This document shows, one piece after another, positions 1 to 5,681 of a DNA stretch of 5,706 nucleotides. The position numbers were made by a program, and so were the translations under genes. Below the pieces are notes generated by a model, which saw only the letters and a list, made by a program, of their open reading frames with translations, did not search any database and was not told where the DNA came from. Position 1 is the stretch's first letter. Each line of letters starts with the position of its first letter. The DNA is from Chloroflexota bacterium (lineage in GTDB: Bacteria > Chloroflexota > Ktedonobacteria > Ktedonobacterales > JACDGC01): the NCBI GenBank assembly GCA_021812265.1, contig JAKAOI010000171.1, positions 1 to 5,706 of the forward strand, given 5' to 3'.

Positions 1-204
1 GATCTGTGGCGTTCTCCGGAAGCTATTATTGTAGCGGCGTCTGCTGCAGATGATAAATCCTTAGAGGAAATTTTGGATGACGCCGATTCTCATATCGCGA
101 TTACGGAAGATGAGGATGAGAAAACCAAAAAAGAGGAAGCATCTCATGATGATGACACGCTTGCTCATTTAGACGCTGAACATGAACAATTTCTGGCGGC
201 GTAA
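1..204 (+). CDS. 3' end of an unidentified acidic protein, upstream of fliA (partial)
   Basis: The reading frame is open from the first base of the window and ends at TAA 202-204, giving 67 C-terminal residues with no visible start. I do not recognise the family. The first part (DLWRSPEAIIVAASAADD) could be the end of a folded domain. The rest is a hydrophilic tail with 22 Asp/Glu against five Lys/Arg, several His, and the end EQFLAA, so it is probably flexible. It reads in the same direction as fliA with 46 nt between them, so co-transcription is likely. In many single-membrane bacteria the genes before this sigma factor are flhF, flhG, a PilZ protein or chemotaxis genes. That is only a positional hint, because nothing in these 67 residues identifies any of them. 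That it is coding is supported by the uninterrupted frame and by codon use like its neighbours. Confidence 0.7.
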   Translation, partial: DLWRSPEAIIVAASAADDKSLEEILDDADSHIAITEDEDEKTKKEEASHDDDTLAHLDAEHEQFLAA

Positions 205-234
205 ACTACTAGTTTTTTTATAAAACCTAATATT

Positions 235-240
235 GGAAGG
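235..240 (+). promoter_or_regulatory. Ribosome binding site deciding the fliA start
   Basis: GGAAGG lies 10 nt before ATG 251. An in-frame TTG at 233 would add six residues, but it overlaps this site and has only A/T-rich sequence before it. ATG 251 is therefore the preferred start. Confidence 0.7.
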
Positions 241-250
241 TATCGCGCAT

Positions 251-1102
251 ATGGAACACAGCTCAACTGATGTTGTTCAAACAGAGGACGAGATATTGTG
301 GGCAGAATTTATTGAAGCACGTGATGAAAAAATTCGCGCGCGTTTGATCGAAAAATATTCGCCTATGGTATCATTTGTTGTTGCTAGGTTGAATATTCCC
401 ACAACAACTACCCTTGATCAGGACGATCTTGTGAGCTATGGACTGATAGGACTGATTAACGCGCTAGATCGGTTTGAACCGTCGCGTGGGGTAAAATTTG
501 AGGCTTACGCTACGAAACGCATTCGCGGCGCCGTGATAGATCAATTGCGAACTTTAAATTGGATGAGCCGTTCGACTATGGCTCGCTCTCGCGCACTGGA
601 GCGCACACTGGCCGATTTAGAGCAGCGGCTGGGGCGGCCAGCAACTGAAGATGAAATTGCAGCGGAATGTGGAGTTTCTATTGAACGATACCGGCAAATG
701 CTTATAGACGCAAATGCAGCTATCTTATCACTTGATGCGCCATTAATGTCCTCTCGATCTGATGATGACACTTCTACATTGGGTGAGTTGTTAGAAGATC
801 ATTCTTCGGCTGATCCGCACGATGAAGCAATTCAGCGTGAAATGCAAGCTGTGTTGGCAGCTGCTTTAGAAAAACTGCCGGCGCGTGAACGCCTGCTGTT
901 GCAGCTGTATTATATGGAAGAATTGACGATGAAAGAAATATCAATGGTGATAGATGTTTCTGAATCCAGAGTGTGTCAGCTGCATACTCAGGCCATTTTG
1001 CGTATGCGTTCCTATCTTAGCCATTTTATGGAACAGCCGACAACCCGCGCTTCTTTGCCAAAAAAATCTGTGCGGCGCGCCGTTATGAAACAATCTGCGT
1101 AG
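251..1102 (+). CDS. fliA: Flagellar sigma factor sigma-28 (FliA/SigD/WhiG family)
   Basis: This is an RNA polymerase sigma factor of the sigma-70 superfamily, FliA/WhiG type, which directs transcription of late flagellar, motility and chemotaxis genes. The 283-residue product shows region 2 at about 12-100, with the family hallmark DLVSYGLIGLINALDRFEP (59-77) and the FEAYATKRIRGAVIDQLR core-binding/-10 recognition helix (83-100). Region 3 spans about 105-170 (RLGRPATEDEIAAECGVS). Region 4 ends in a helix-turn-helix at about 224-253 (ELTMKEISMVIDVSESRVCQLHTQAILRMR). Family members are usually 240-260 residues. Here about 27 extra residues follow region 4.2 and are basic (KKSVRRAVMK), which is unusual. 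The next gene starts 19 nt downstream and flgF/flgG follow, which supports the flagellar assignment over WhiG-like sporulation roles. No FlgM-type anti-sigma gene is visible in the window. Confidence 0.93.
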   Translation: MEHSSTDVVQTEDEILWAEFIEARDEKIRARLIEKYSPMVSFVVARLNIPTTTTLDQDDLVSYGLIGLINALDRFEPSRGVKFEAYATKRIRGAVIDQLRTLNWMSRSTMARSRALERTLADLEQRLGRPATEDEIAAECGVSIERYRQMLIDANAAILSLDAPLMSSRSDDDTSTLGELLEDHSSADPHDEAIQREMQAVLAAALEKLPARERLLLQLYYMEELTMKEISMVIDVSESRVCQLHTQAILRMRSYLSHFMEQPTTRASLPKKSVRRAVMKQSA

Positions 1103-1121
1103 TGAAATCGGAGGATGTGCT

Positions 1122-1853
1122 ATGTATTTGAAAAAAATAATCAGTACATCAGCGCAACGGATGTGTGCTGTAGTTCTATTTGTTGTGGCCGCGCTTTTCT
1201 TTGCAGTAGCTGCGCCGGCTCCGGCGTATGCGGAAGAGCAGCCAATTTCTGTTCCCTTAACCTATATATCAGGATTTTCTAATTGGGGGCCAACCATTGC
1301 AACCGGTAGCGCGCTTGTTTGGCCAATTGCCTTTGAAGTTCGCATTAGTGTGCAAAAACTTCCGCCGTTAACCAACCAAATCTATGCTGCTTGGTTTATT
1401 AATCCTCAAACCGGCTCTGATATGCTGATTGGCAGATTTAATACCGCCAGCGATGGCTCGGCTATCATTGATGAATCGTTTCCCGGCCATTTAGCGACAG
1501 GGTATTCTATGATCATGATAACTGTGCAGCCGGATACTGCGGCTGCGGCAAATACGGCTCCAAGCAATATTCGCTCTATTGCAGGGTATTTCCAAGGGAA
1601 TAGCAGTATTATTCAGCAAGTGAAGCATTTGCCCGATACCGGCCCAAATGCGCAGCATCCGCCATTTGAACCGCGCAGCGCTTATAGCTCTGCTTCTTCA
1701 ACGCCTGCCGCCACAAGCAGCGCGCCCTGGCGAACAACAATTCTGGAATATGCCGCGCTGGCAGTGTCGCTTGCGGCGCTTGGATATTTGCTGCGGCGCT
1801 CCATAAAAATTATAAAAAACGTTCGTATACCGGACAGATCCGATTTGCGATAA
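1122..1853 (+). CDS. Exported, membrane-anchored protein with an RskA-like extracytoplasmic domain
   Basis: Function unknown; 243 residues. An N-terminal signal peptide has a basic start (KK), a hydrophobic core at about 15-31 and a likely cleavage site after AYA (residue 37). The mature domain (about 40-160) contains Y-A-A-W-F-I, then G-R-F-N-T-A-S-D-G, then M-I-T-V-Q-P, then P-S-N-I. This order resembles the C-terminal extracytoplasmic domain of RskA-type anti-sigma factors (Y-x-x-W-L-I, G-x-F, D-G, V-T-V-E-P). A Ser/Ala/Pro-rich linker (about 175-204), one membrane helix (about 206-224) and a short basic cytoplasmic tail (RRSIKIIKNVR...) follow. It has no cytoplasmic anti-sigma domain, so it is not a conventional RskA. 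An LPDTG pentapeptide sits at 170-174, some 31 residues before the helix. GGAGG at 1110-1114 lies 7 nt before the ATG. The gene is 19 nt after fliA and 27 nt before flgF, so it is an operon member. Topology is well supported; the RskA relation is my reading of motif order. Confidence 0.85.
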   Translation: MYLKKIISTSAQRMCAVVLFVVAALFFAVAAPAPAYAEEQPISVPLTYISGFSNWGPTIATGSALVWPIAFEVRISVQKLPPLTNQIYAAWFINPQTGSDMLIGRFNTASDGSAIIDESFPGHLATGYSMIMITVQPDTAAAANTAPSNIRSIAGYFQGNSSIIQQVKHLPDTGPNAQHPPFEPRSAYSSASSTPAATSSAPWRTTILEYAALAVSLAALGYLLRRSIKIIKNVRIPDRSDLR

Positions 1854-1880
1854 AACAATCAAAAAGAAAGGATTCTTTTT

Positions 1881-2603
1881 ATGATTCGCAGCTTTTATAC
1901 ATCTGTTGCTGGCATGTCCAGCGAAATGACGGATATTAGCGCGTTATCCAATGATGTGTCGAATCAAGCAACCATTGGATATAAAGGCGATTTTGATTCC
2001 ATGCTGATGGCCTCGGCCAATCCCCTATCGTATGGTATGGGGGGGTTGGTTCGTGGCACCGGTGTGTTAAGTACGGTAACAAGTTTAGATCTAACACAAG
2101 GCGCATTGCAGCAAACCACTAATCCATTTGATATGGCGCTGCAAGGCGCAGGCTTTTTTGCGCTGCAAACACCGACGGGAACCATGTATACCCGCAATGG
2201 CGCATTTCACATTGCCGCAAACGGCCAACTGGTTAACGCCGATGGCGATGTTGTGCTTGGCGCAAACAAAGCTCCTATTCAGTTCCCGGATCTTCAAGGG
2301 AAGGCTGTTACCGTTAGTGTAAATGGAGTTATTCAGGTTGGAACATCTACCATTGGCCAGGTGGGTGTATTTAACGCTACTGGCTGGGCAAAAAGCGGCG
2401 CAGATCTGTTTACGCCTACCGGCGCAGTATCTGCGGCTCCGCAGACCTTTATTCGGCAAAGCATGCTGGAGCAATCGAATGTTAATCTTTCCACTGTTTT
2501 AGGATCTATGATCTCTTCGCAGCGGGCATTTTCGGCGTCTGCGCAAATGCAGCAATATGCCTATCAAATGCTGACGGAAGCGACAGATTCGATAGCGAAA
2601 TAA
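1881..2603 (+). CDS. flgF: Flagellar rod / hook-basal body protein, FlgF/FlhO type
   Basis: A structural axial protein of the flagellum, exported by the flagellar type III system and probably part of the rod. The 240 residues follow the FlgF/FlgG plan: an N-terminal coiled segment (SFYTSVAGMSSEM...), the central D1 landmarks NPFDMALQGAGFFALQTP (81-98) and YTRNGAFHIAANGQLVNADGDVVLG (103-127), and a C-terminal helix with MLEQSNVNLSTVLGSMISSQRAFSASAQMQQ (195-225). Length is near the family norm of about 250-270. The N-terminal signature is degenerate: SNQATIGYK stands where relatives have a version of ANVNTTGFK, so it is more diverged than the next gene. I call it FlgF/FlhO from its order before flgG, but FlgF and FlgG cannot be separated firmly by eye. 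A Shine-Dalgarno AGAAAGGA (1865-1872) lies 8 nt before the ATG. A run of seven G occurs at 2039-2045. Confidence 0.85.
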   Translation: MIRSFYTSVAGMSSEMTDISALSNDVSNQATIGYKGDFDSMLMASANPLSYGMGGLVRGTGVLSTVTSLDLTQGALQQTTNPFDMALQGAGFFALQTPTGTMYTRNGAFHIAANGQLVNADGDVVLGANKAPIQFPDLQGKAVTVSVNGVIQVGTSTIGQVGVFNATGWAKSGADLFTPTGAVSAAPQTFIRQSMLEQSNVNLSTVLGSMISSQRAFSASAQMQQYAYQMLTEATDSIAK

Positions 2604-2609
2604 TATAAC

Positions 2610-2746
2610 TAGGACTTTCGCCTGAAAGAGCAGCGTATGGTTCTCGTATCTGAAATAGAGGGAGGTCTGGGAACACCCCAGAACCCTGTACAATGGGCAT
2701 TGCCCCTTGTCTATCCCCGATGTTCCCTGCTGAAGCGAAAGTCCTG
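2610..2746. mobile_element. MITE-like 137-bp inverted-repeat element between flgF and flgG
   Basis: The element begins TAGGACTTTCGC and, read from the other strand, begins CAGGACTTTCGC. These are 12-bp termini identical at 11 positions, with perfect pairing between 2611-2621 and 2735-2745. AGCAG (2629-2633) also recurs inverted at 2727-2731. It codes for nothing convincing, so it would need a transposase supplied in trans. Excising it with one ATAAC copy rejoins flgF and flgG with a 23-nt gap holding only the flgG ribosome binding site, matching the tight spacing elsewhere in this operon. Its RNA could form a closing stem plus three small hairpins (2642-2661, 2664-2685, 2690-2710). A structured RNA or riboswitch-like element is therefore the alternative. 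I know no RNA family that it matches. Confidence 0.55.
2611..2745. repeat. Terminal inverted repeats, 11 bp perfect
   Basis: AGGACTTTCGC at 2611-2621 is the exact reverse complement of GCGAAAGTCCT at 2735-2745. The pair encloses 113 bp. This is seen directly in the sequence. In RNA it would form the basal helix of the element, extendable by one T-G wobble (2610/2746). Confidence 0.9.
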
Positions 2747-2751
2747 ATAAC

Positions 2752-2758
2752 AAAGGAG
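2752..2758 (+). promoter_or_regulatory. Ribosome binding site of flgG, just outside the inserted element
   Basis: AAAGGAG lies 10 nt before ATG 2769 and starts directly after the right-hand ATAAC repeat. The insertion therefore leaves the flgG translation signal intact. Part of the site could become less accessible if the basal stem of the element stacks next to it. Confidence 0.75.
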
Positions 2759-2768
2759 TGGTTCACGT

Positions 2769-3530
2769 ATGTTACCGATTTATTCCAGTTCAGTAAGCGG
2801 AATGGAATCATCTCAACAGGTGTTGAATATTACGTCCAATAATATTGCCAATGTAGATACGTTTGGGTTCGACGCATCGGATCCCATTGTCACCGATTTA
2901 ATCTATCAAGGAGTCGATCCTCGGAATTTGGTGAATACAACGTATGCCAACACCAGCGCAATTGGTGTTGGTTCGCAATTGCAAAGCACTTCGCATGCGC
3001 AAATTCCCGGTTCTCCGGTGGCAACCGGAAATCCATTAGATGTAACTATTGGCGGTGATGGATATTTTCAAACATTGCAGCCCAGTGGAACATTGGGATA
3101 TACTCGTTTAGGTTCGCTGAGATTTGACGGCGCCGGCAAATTAAATATCAACGGCGCATTAGTGCAGCCGCCTATTACGTTGCCATCCGGAGCTTCGGAA
3201 GTTACCGTTACCAGCGCCGGAGAGATAACAGCGCAGGTAAATGGCCAGCAGCAAAATATCGGTCAATTGCAGCTGGCGCGATTTATCAACCCCCAAGGGT
3301 TAAGCGCTGTAGGGTCTACTACCTATGCTGCAACGGTGGATTCTGGTGCGCCGATAACCGGAGCGCCGTTTCAAAATGGGTTTGGCGGGCTTATCCCTAA
3401 TACCCTGGAAGCGCCTCGGGTAGATCTGAGCAAGGAAATGGCAAACATGATTGTTTCTGAGCGCTCTTTTCAGCTTAATGCGCAATCACTGCAAACCATA
3501 AACGCAATGCTGGCGGAAATAACGCACTAA
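2769..3530 (+). CDS. flgG: Flagellar rod / hook-basal body protein, FlgG/FlhP type
   Basis: A structural rod component of the flagellar axial family; FlgG forms the distal rod to which the hook attaches, and it is exported by the flagellar type III machine. The 253-residue product has the family N-terminal motif NITSNNIANVDTFGFD (20-35), then NPLDVTIGGDGYF (88-100) and YTRLGSLRFDGAGKL (111-125). IGQLQLARFINPQGLSAVGSTTYAAT (164-189) follows, and then the C-terminal helix with LEAPRVDLSKEMANMIVSERSFQLNAQSLQTINAML (213-248). Both termini are intact and the length is normal. It is closer to the consensus than the preceding paralogue. It is the last gene of the operon: a strong terminator follows, and no flgA, flgH or flgI is found, as in the flhO-flhP arrangement of single-membrane bacteria. 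FlgF cannot be fully excluded as its identity. Confidence 0.88.
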   Translation: MLPIYSSSVSGMESSQQVLNITSNNIANVDTFGFDASDPIVTDLIYQGVDPRNLVNTTYANTSAIGVGSQLQSTSHAQIPGSPVATGNPLDVTIGGDGYFQTLQPSGTLGYTRLGSLRFDGAGKLNINGALVQPPITLPSGASEVTVTSAGEITAQVNGQQQNIGQLQLARFINPQGLSAVGSTTYAATVDSGAPITGAPFQNGFGGLIPNTLEAPRVDLSKEMANMIVSERSFQLNAQSLQTINAMLAEITH

Positions 3531-3582
3531 TTTTGCCGGTTAGCCTGTTTTTTTGTATGGCTGAAACGCTTACAAGGGCAGT

Positions 3583-3631
3583 AAAAAATCGGGACGGATT
3601 GAAAATATCCGTCCCGATCGTGTTATTTTTT
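3583..3631. terminator. Bidirectional intrinsic terminator between flgG and pepF
   Basis: A perfect 12-bp stem pairs 3588-3599 (ATCGGGACGGAT) with 3607-3618 (ATCCGTCCCGAT) around a 7-nt loop. On the + strand it is followed by a T-rich tract at 3623-3631 (TTATTTTTT). On the - strand the stem runs into six T (complement of A 3583-3588). It sits 57 nt after the flgG stop and 34 nt beyond the pepF stop, so it can end both converging transcripts. Confidence 0.92.
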
Positions 3632-3652
3632 GTAATTCAGGGGATAGCTGAA

Positions 3653-5458
3653 TTATTGACCAAGCGCAGCTTCCAGCTCGGTAACACCTCGCTCGAATTC
3701 GGCAATTGCCGCTTCAACCGGCGCCGGCGATGTCATATCTACCCCGGCGGCGCGCAGTAAATCGATAGAATATCCCGATGAACCGGAGTGAAGCATATTC
3801 AAATAGCGATCTACCGCCGGCTGCCCTTCGGAGATGATGGCGCGCGCCAACGCAGATGACGCTGAAATGCCGGTGGCGTATTGATATACATAGAAACTGC
3901 TGTAGAAATGCGGAATACGCGACCATTCCCACGCAATTAAATCATCTACAACAACGCCACCATCGCCAAAATAGCGATTATTCAGATTTTTATAGATTTC
4001 GCACATGACTTCCGGCGTTAATGCTTCTCCTGCTTCTGCGTGCTGATGTATCTGCAGCTCAAAGTCAGCAAACATAGTTTGGCGGAACAGTGTGCCGCGC
4101 AGCCCTTCAAGGTAGTGGTTCAGCACATACGCTTTAGTTTTTGTGTCGGTTGTTGTTTTTAACAGATAGTCGGTTAAAAGCGCTTCGTTGAGTGTGGAAG
4201 CTATTTCGGCGAGGAAAATAGTATAGTTAGCGTAGGGATATGGCTGCTCGCGCCAAGTGAAAAAGCTGTGCATTGAATGACCCATTTCATGCGCCAAGGT
4301 AAACATATCATCCAGCCGATTTTGGTAATTCAGCAGCACAAATGGATGTGTGCCATATGCGCCCCAGCTATATGCTCCGCCGCGTTTGCCGGTGTTTTCG
4401 TACACATCAATCCAGCGGGAATGCATGCCTTTGCTCAACTGAGTAACATATTCTGCTCCTAGTGGGGCCAGCGCTTTGGCAACTGTCTCCCGCGCTTCAT
4501 CAAATAATACCTGTTTGTCGCTGTCTGCCACCAAGGGCACATACAGGTCATACATATGCAGTTCATCCACCGCCAAAATCTTTTTGCGCAGCGCTAAGTA
4601 GCGGTGCAGCGCAGGCAAGTGTGTGTTTACAGCCGCAATTAGGTTGGTGTATACGCCTGAGGGAATATTATTTGCGTCTAGCGCCATATCCAGTGTTGTT
4701 TCATATTTGCGGGTGCGAGCCAAAAAGATATTCTTTTTTACCTGTGTTGCAAGGTTGGCGGCAATAGTATTTTGCTGCGCTTTGAATGTTCCGTGCATGC
4801 CTTCAAAGGCAGCTTTGCGGGTTTCGCTGCTGCTGCTTTGTAAAAACAACACGTAGCTGCCCAATGAAAGCTGTGCTTCCGAGCCGTCTGCGTCGGTAAT
4901 TTTGGGCAGCCGCAAATCGGCGTTATCAATCATTTCAAAAATTTTTTCCGGCGCTTGTGAAAGTTCGGCCATGCTGGCAAGCACTTCTTCTACTTCTGCG
5001 CTGCGGATGTGTGGTTTTGCGCGGGTTATTTCCTCAATTTGGTGTTTATATAAACTTAATTTTTGTTCTTGCGCAAAAAATGCTTCCAGTGTCTCTTGCG
5101 GAATTGATAAGATTTCGGGAGTGTAAAACGCTCCTGCCGCCGCAAAATTTGCCATTAAAGACATGGATCTGTCTGCTAAAGCTTGGTATTTTGCTTTTGT
5201 TGTGTCTTCATGGAAACGCATATTGGCGTATACAAACAGCCGCTCGATAATTTCACTTAATTGATCGCGGAACTGCAAAGCAGTGTATAAATTTGCGCCA
5301 CTTTGGCCGAATGTTCCTTTAAATTGCTCCATTTTAGGTGTTTGCTGCATGCAATATGCGTATTTTTCTTCCCAAATATCATCATTGGCAAAAATTGATT
5401 CTAATTCCCACGTATCTTCTATTGCAATACTTTCACGTGTGGGTGTTTCTTTAGCCAT
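3653..5458 (-). CDS. pepF: Oligoendopeptidase F, M3B zinc metallopeptidase
   Basis: A cytoplasmic zinc metallopeptidase that cleaves short peptides (roughly 7-17 residues in characterised PepF), acting in peptide turnover and nutrition. The 601-residue protein has the typical PepF length. It opens with the family-like ESIAIEDTWELESIFANDDIWEEKY (9-33) and has an N-terminal helical domain (about 40-200). The catalytic domain carries HEMGH at 390-394 (zinc ligands H390 and H394, general base E391). The third ligand is probably E418 in FLAEIASTLNE. The downstream substrate-site segment IPHFYSSFYVYQYATG is at 515-530. All key residues are present, so it should be active. There is no signal peptide. 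ATG 5458 is chosen because GGAGG (5466-5470) lies 7 nt upstream. The frame stays open 22 codons further, to 5524, but without a comparable site. It converges on the flagellar operon and has no evident functional link to it. Confidence 0.95.
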   Translation of the reverse strand: MAKETPTRESIAIEDTWELESIFANDDIWEEKYAYCMQQTPKMEQFKGTFGQSGANLYTALQFRDQLSEIIERLFVYANMRFHEDTTKAKYQALADRSMSLMANFAAAGAFYTPEILSIPQETLEAFFAQEQKLSLYKHQIEEITRAKPHIRSAEVEEVLASMAELSQAPEKIFEMIDNADLRLPKITDADGSEAQLSLGSYVLFLQSSSSETRKAAFEGMHGTFKAQQNTIAANLATQVKKNIFLARTRKYETTLDMALDANNIPSGVYTNLIAAVNTHLPALHRYLALRKKILAVDELHMYDLYVPLVADSDKQVLFDEARETVAKALAPLGAEYVTQLSKGMHSRWIDVYENTGKRGGAYSWGAYGTHPFVLLNYQNRLDDMFTLAHEMGHSMHSFFTWREQPYPYANYTIFLAEIASTLNEALLTDYLLKTTTDTKTKAYVLNHYLEGLRGTLFRQTMFADFELQIHQHAEAGEALTPEVMCEIYKNLNNRYFGDGGVVVDDLIAWEWSRIPHFYSSFYVYQYATGISASSALARAIISEGQPAVDRYLNMLHSGSSGYSIDLLRAAGVDMTSPAPVEAAIAEFERGVTELEAALGQ

Positions 5459-5465
5459 AGCGCAT

Positions 5466-5470
5466 CCTCC
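5466..5470 (-). promoter_or_regulatory. Ribosome binding site of pepF
   Basis: GGAGG on the - strand lies 7 nt before the ATG at 5458. It fixes the start and excludes the longer reading frame beginning at 5524. Confidence 0.8.
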
Positions 5471-5552
5471 GATATTTCGTTTGCCAGAACATTGCTGTGT
5501 GCTTTTCCGTCGCTGGCGCAGCAATATTTCCGATTAAGGTGTTTTCTGTGTT

Positions 5553-5558
5553 ATTGTA
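5553..5558 (-). promoter_or_regulatory. Candidate extended -10 promoter for pepF
   Basis: On the - strand TACAAT is preceded by TGA, an extended -10 (TGN) arrangement, about 95 nt before the pepF start. No good -35 hexamer is seen at 17-18 bp (CGATAG or GCGATA). The call therefore rests on the -10 and on position upstream of the first gene of its transcript. Confidence 0.35.
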
Positions 5559-5635
5559 TCATGTTTACCGGTGCGCTATCGCCCCGCGCCGATTCAACGA
5601 CAGCTTGGCAGCCTGCAAAATAAATGCAAATTTCC

Positions 5636-5662
5636 TAATATATTTCCAAATCACGCCGATTT
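5636..5662 (+). promoter_or_regulatory. Candidate sigma-28 (FliA) promoter reading out of the window
   Basis: TAAT (5636-5639), then 15 bp, then GCCGATTT (5655-5662). The sigma-28/sigma-D consensus is TAAA, about 15 bp, GCCGATAA or GCCGATAT. The match is therefore 3 of 4 and 6-7 of 8 with the exact spacing. The gene it would drive lies past the right end. It is plausible because the cognate sigma factor is encoded in this window, but two short boxes can occur by chance. Confidence 0.4.
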
Positions 5663-5671
5663 TGATATAGT
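5643..5671 (+). promoter_or_regulatory. Candidate vegetative promoter overlapping the sigma-28-like site
   Basis: TTTCCA (5643-5648) and TATAGT (5666-5671) are separated by 17 bp. The -10 is preceded by TGA, giving an extended -10. The -35 matches TTGACA at four of six bases. Its start point would fall about 5678, close to the right end of the window. Confidence 0.4.
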
Positions 5672-5681
5672 AACGCTATAT
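5665..5681. promoter_or_regulatory. 17-bp dyad over a candidate -10 (possible operator)
   Basis: ATATAG (5665-5670) and CTATAT (5676-5681) form perfect 6-bp half-sites around the 5-bp spacer TAACG, covering the -10 and start point of the candidate vegetative promoter. This is where repressors often bind, but the A/T-rich half-sites make chance symmetry likely. I cannot assign a regulator family. Confidence 0.3.

Larger units (their letters stand above)
2605..2751 (+). repeat. 5-bp direct repeats ATAAC flanking the inserted element
   Basis: ATAAC occurs at 2605-2609 and again at 2747-2751, immediately outside the 137-bp inverted-repeat element. This is the pattern left by target-site duplication on transposition. 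A 5-bp match can arise by chance, but here both copies abut the element ends exactly and symmetrically. Confidence 0.55.

Noticed and set aside
203..219. AAACT-ACT-AGTTT hairpin followed by a T run before fliA, as a terminator
   Set aside because: The stem is only 5 bp, A/T-rich, with a three-base loop and begins within the stop codon; too weak for an intrinsic terminator.
233..250. TTG start giving a six-residue longer FliA
   Set aside because: It has no ribosome binding site of its own and overlaps the GGAAGG that fits ATG 251.
2499..2811. Two - strand reading frames across the flgF-flgG junction
   Set aside because: They cover the ends of real genes and the inverted-repeat element, with no start signals and no recognisable protein.
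2693..2842. Short + strand reading frame starting inside the inserted element and overlapping flgG out of frame
   Set aside because: It has no ribosome binding site, an unconvincing composition and a long overlap with a clear gene.
3634..3654. AATTCAG/CTGAATT inverted repeat at the pepF stop, as a second terminator
   Set aside because: It is a 7-bp A/T-rich stem with no T run after it on either strand; the nearby 12-bp hairpin explains termination.
3533..3760. + strand reading frame over the terminator and the pepF 3' end
   Set aside because: It spans the terminator hairpin and lies antisense to pepF, with no ribosome binding site.
5459..5524. 22-codon N-terminal extension of PepF
   Set aside because: It runs through the GGAGG site of the ATG at 5458, and its sequence is unlike PepF N-termini.
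5588..5595. GCCGATTC as another sigma-28 -10 box
   Set aside because: No TAAA-like box is found 15 bp upstream.
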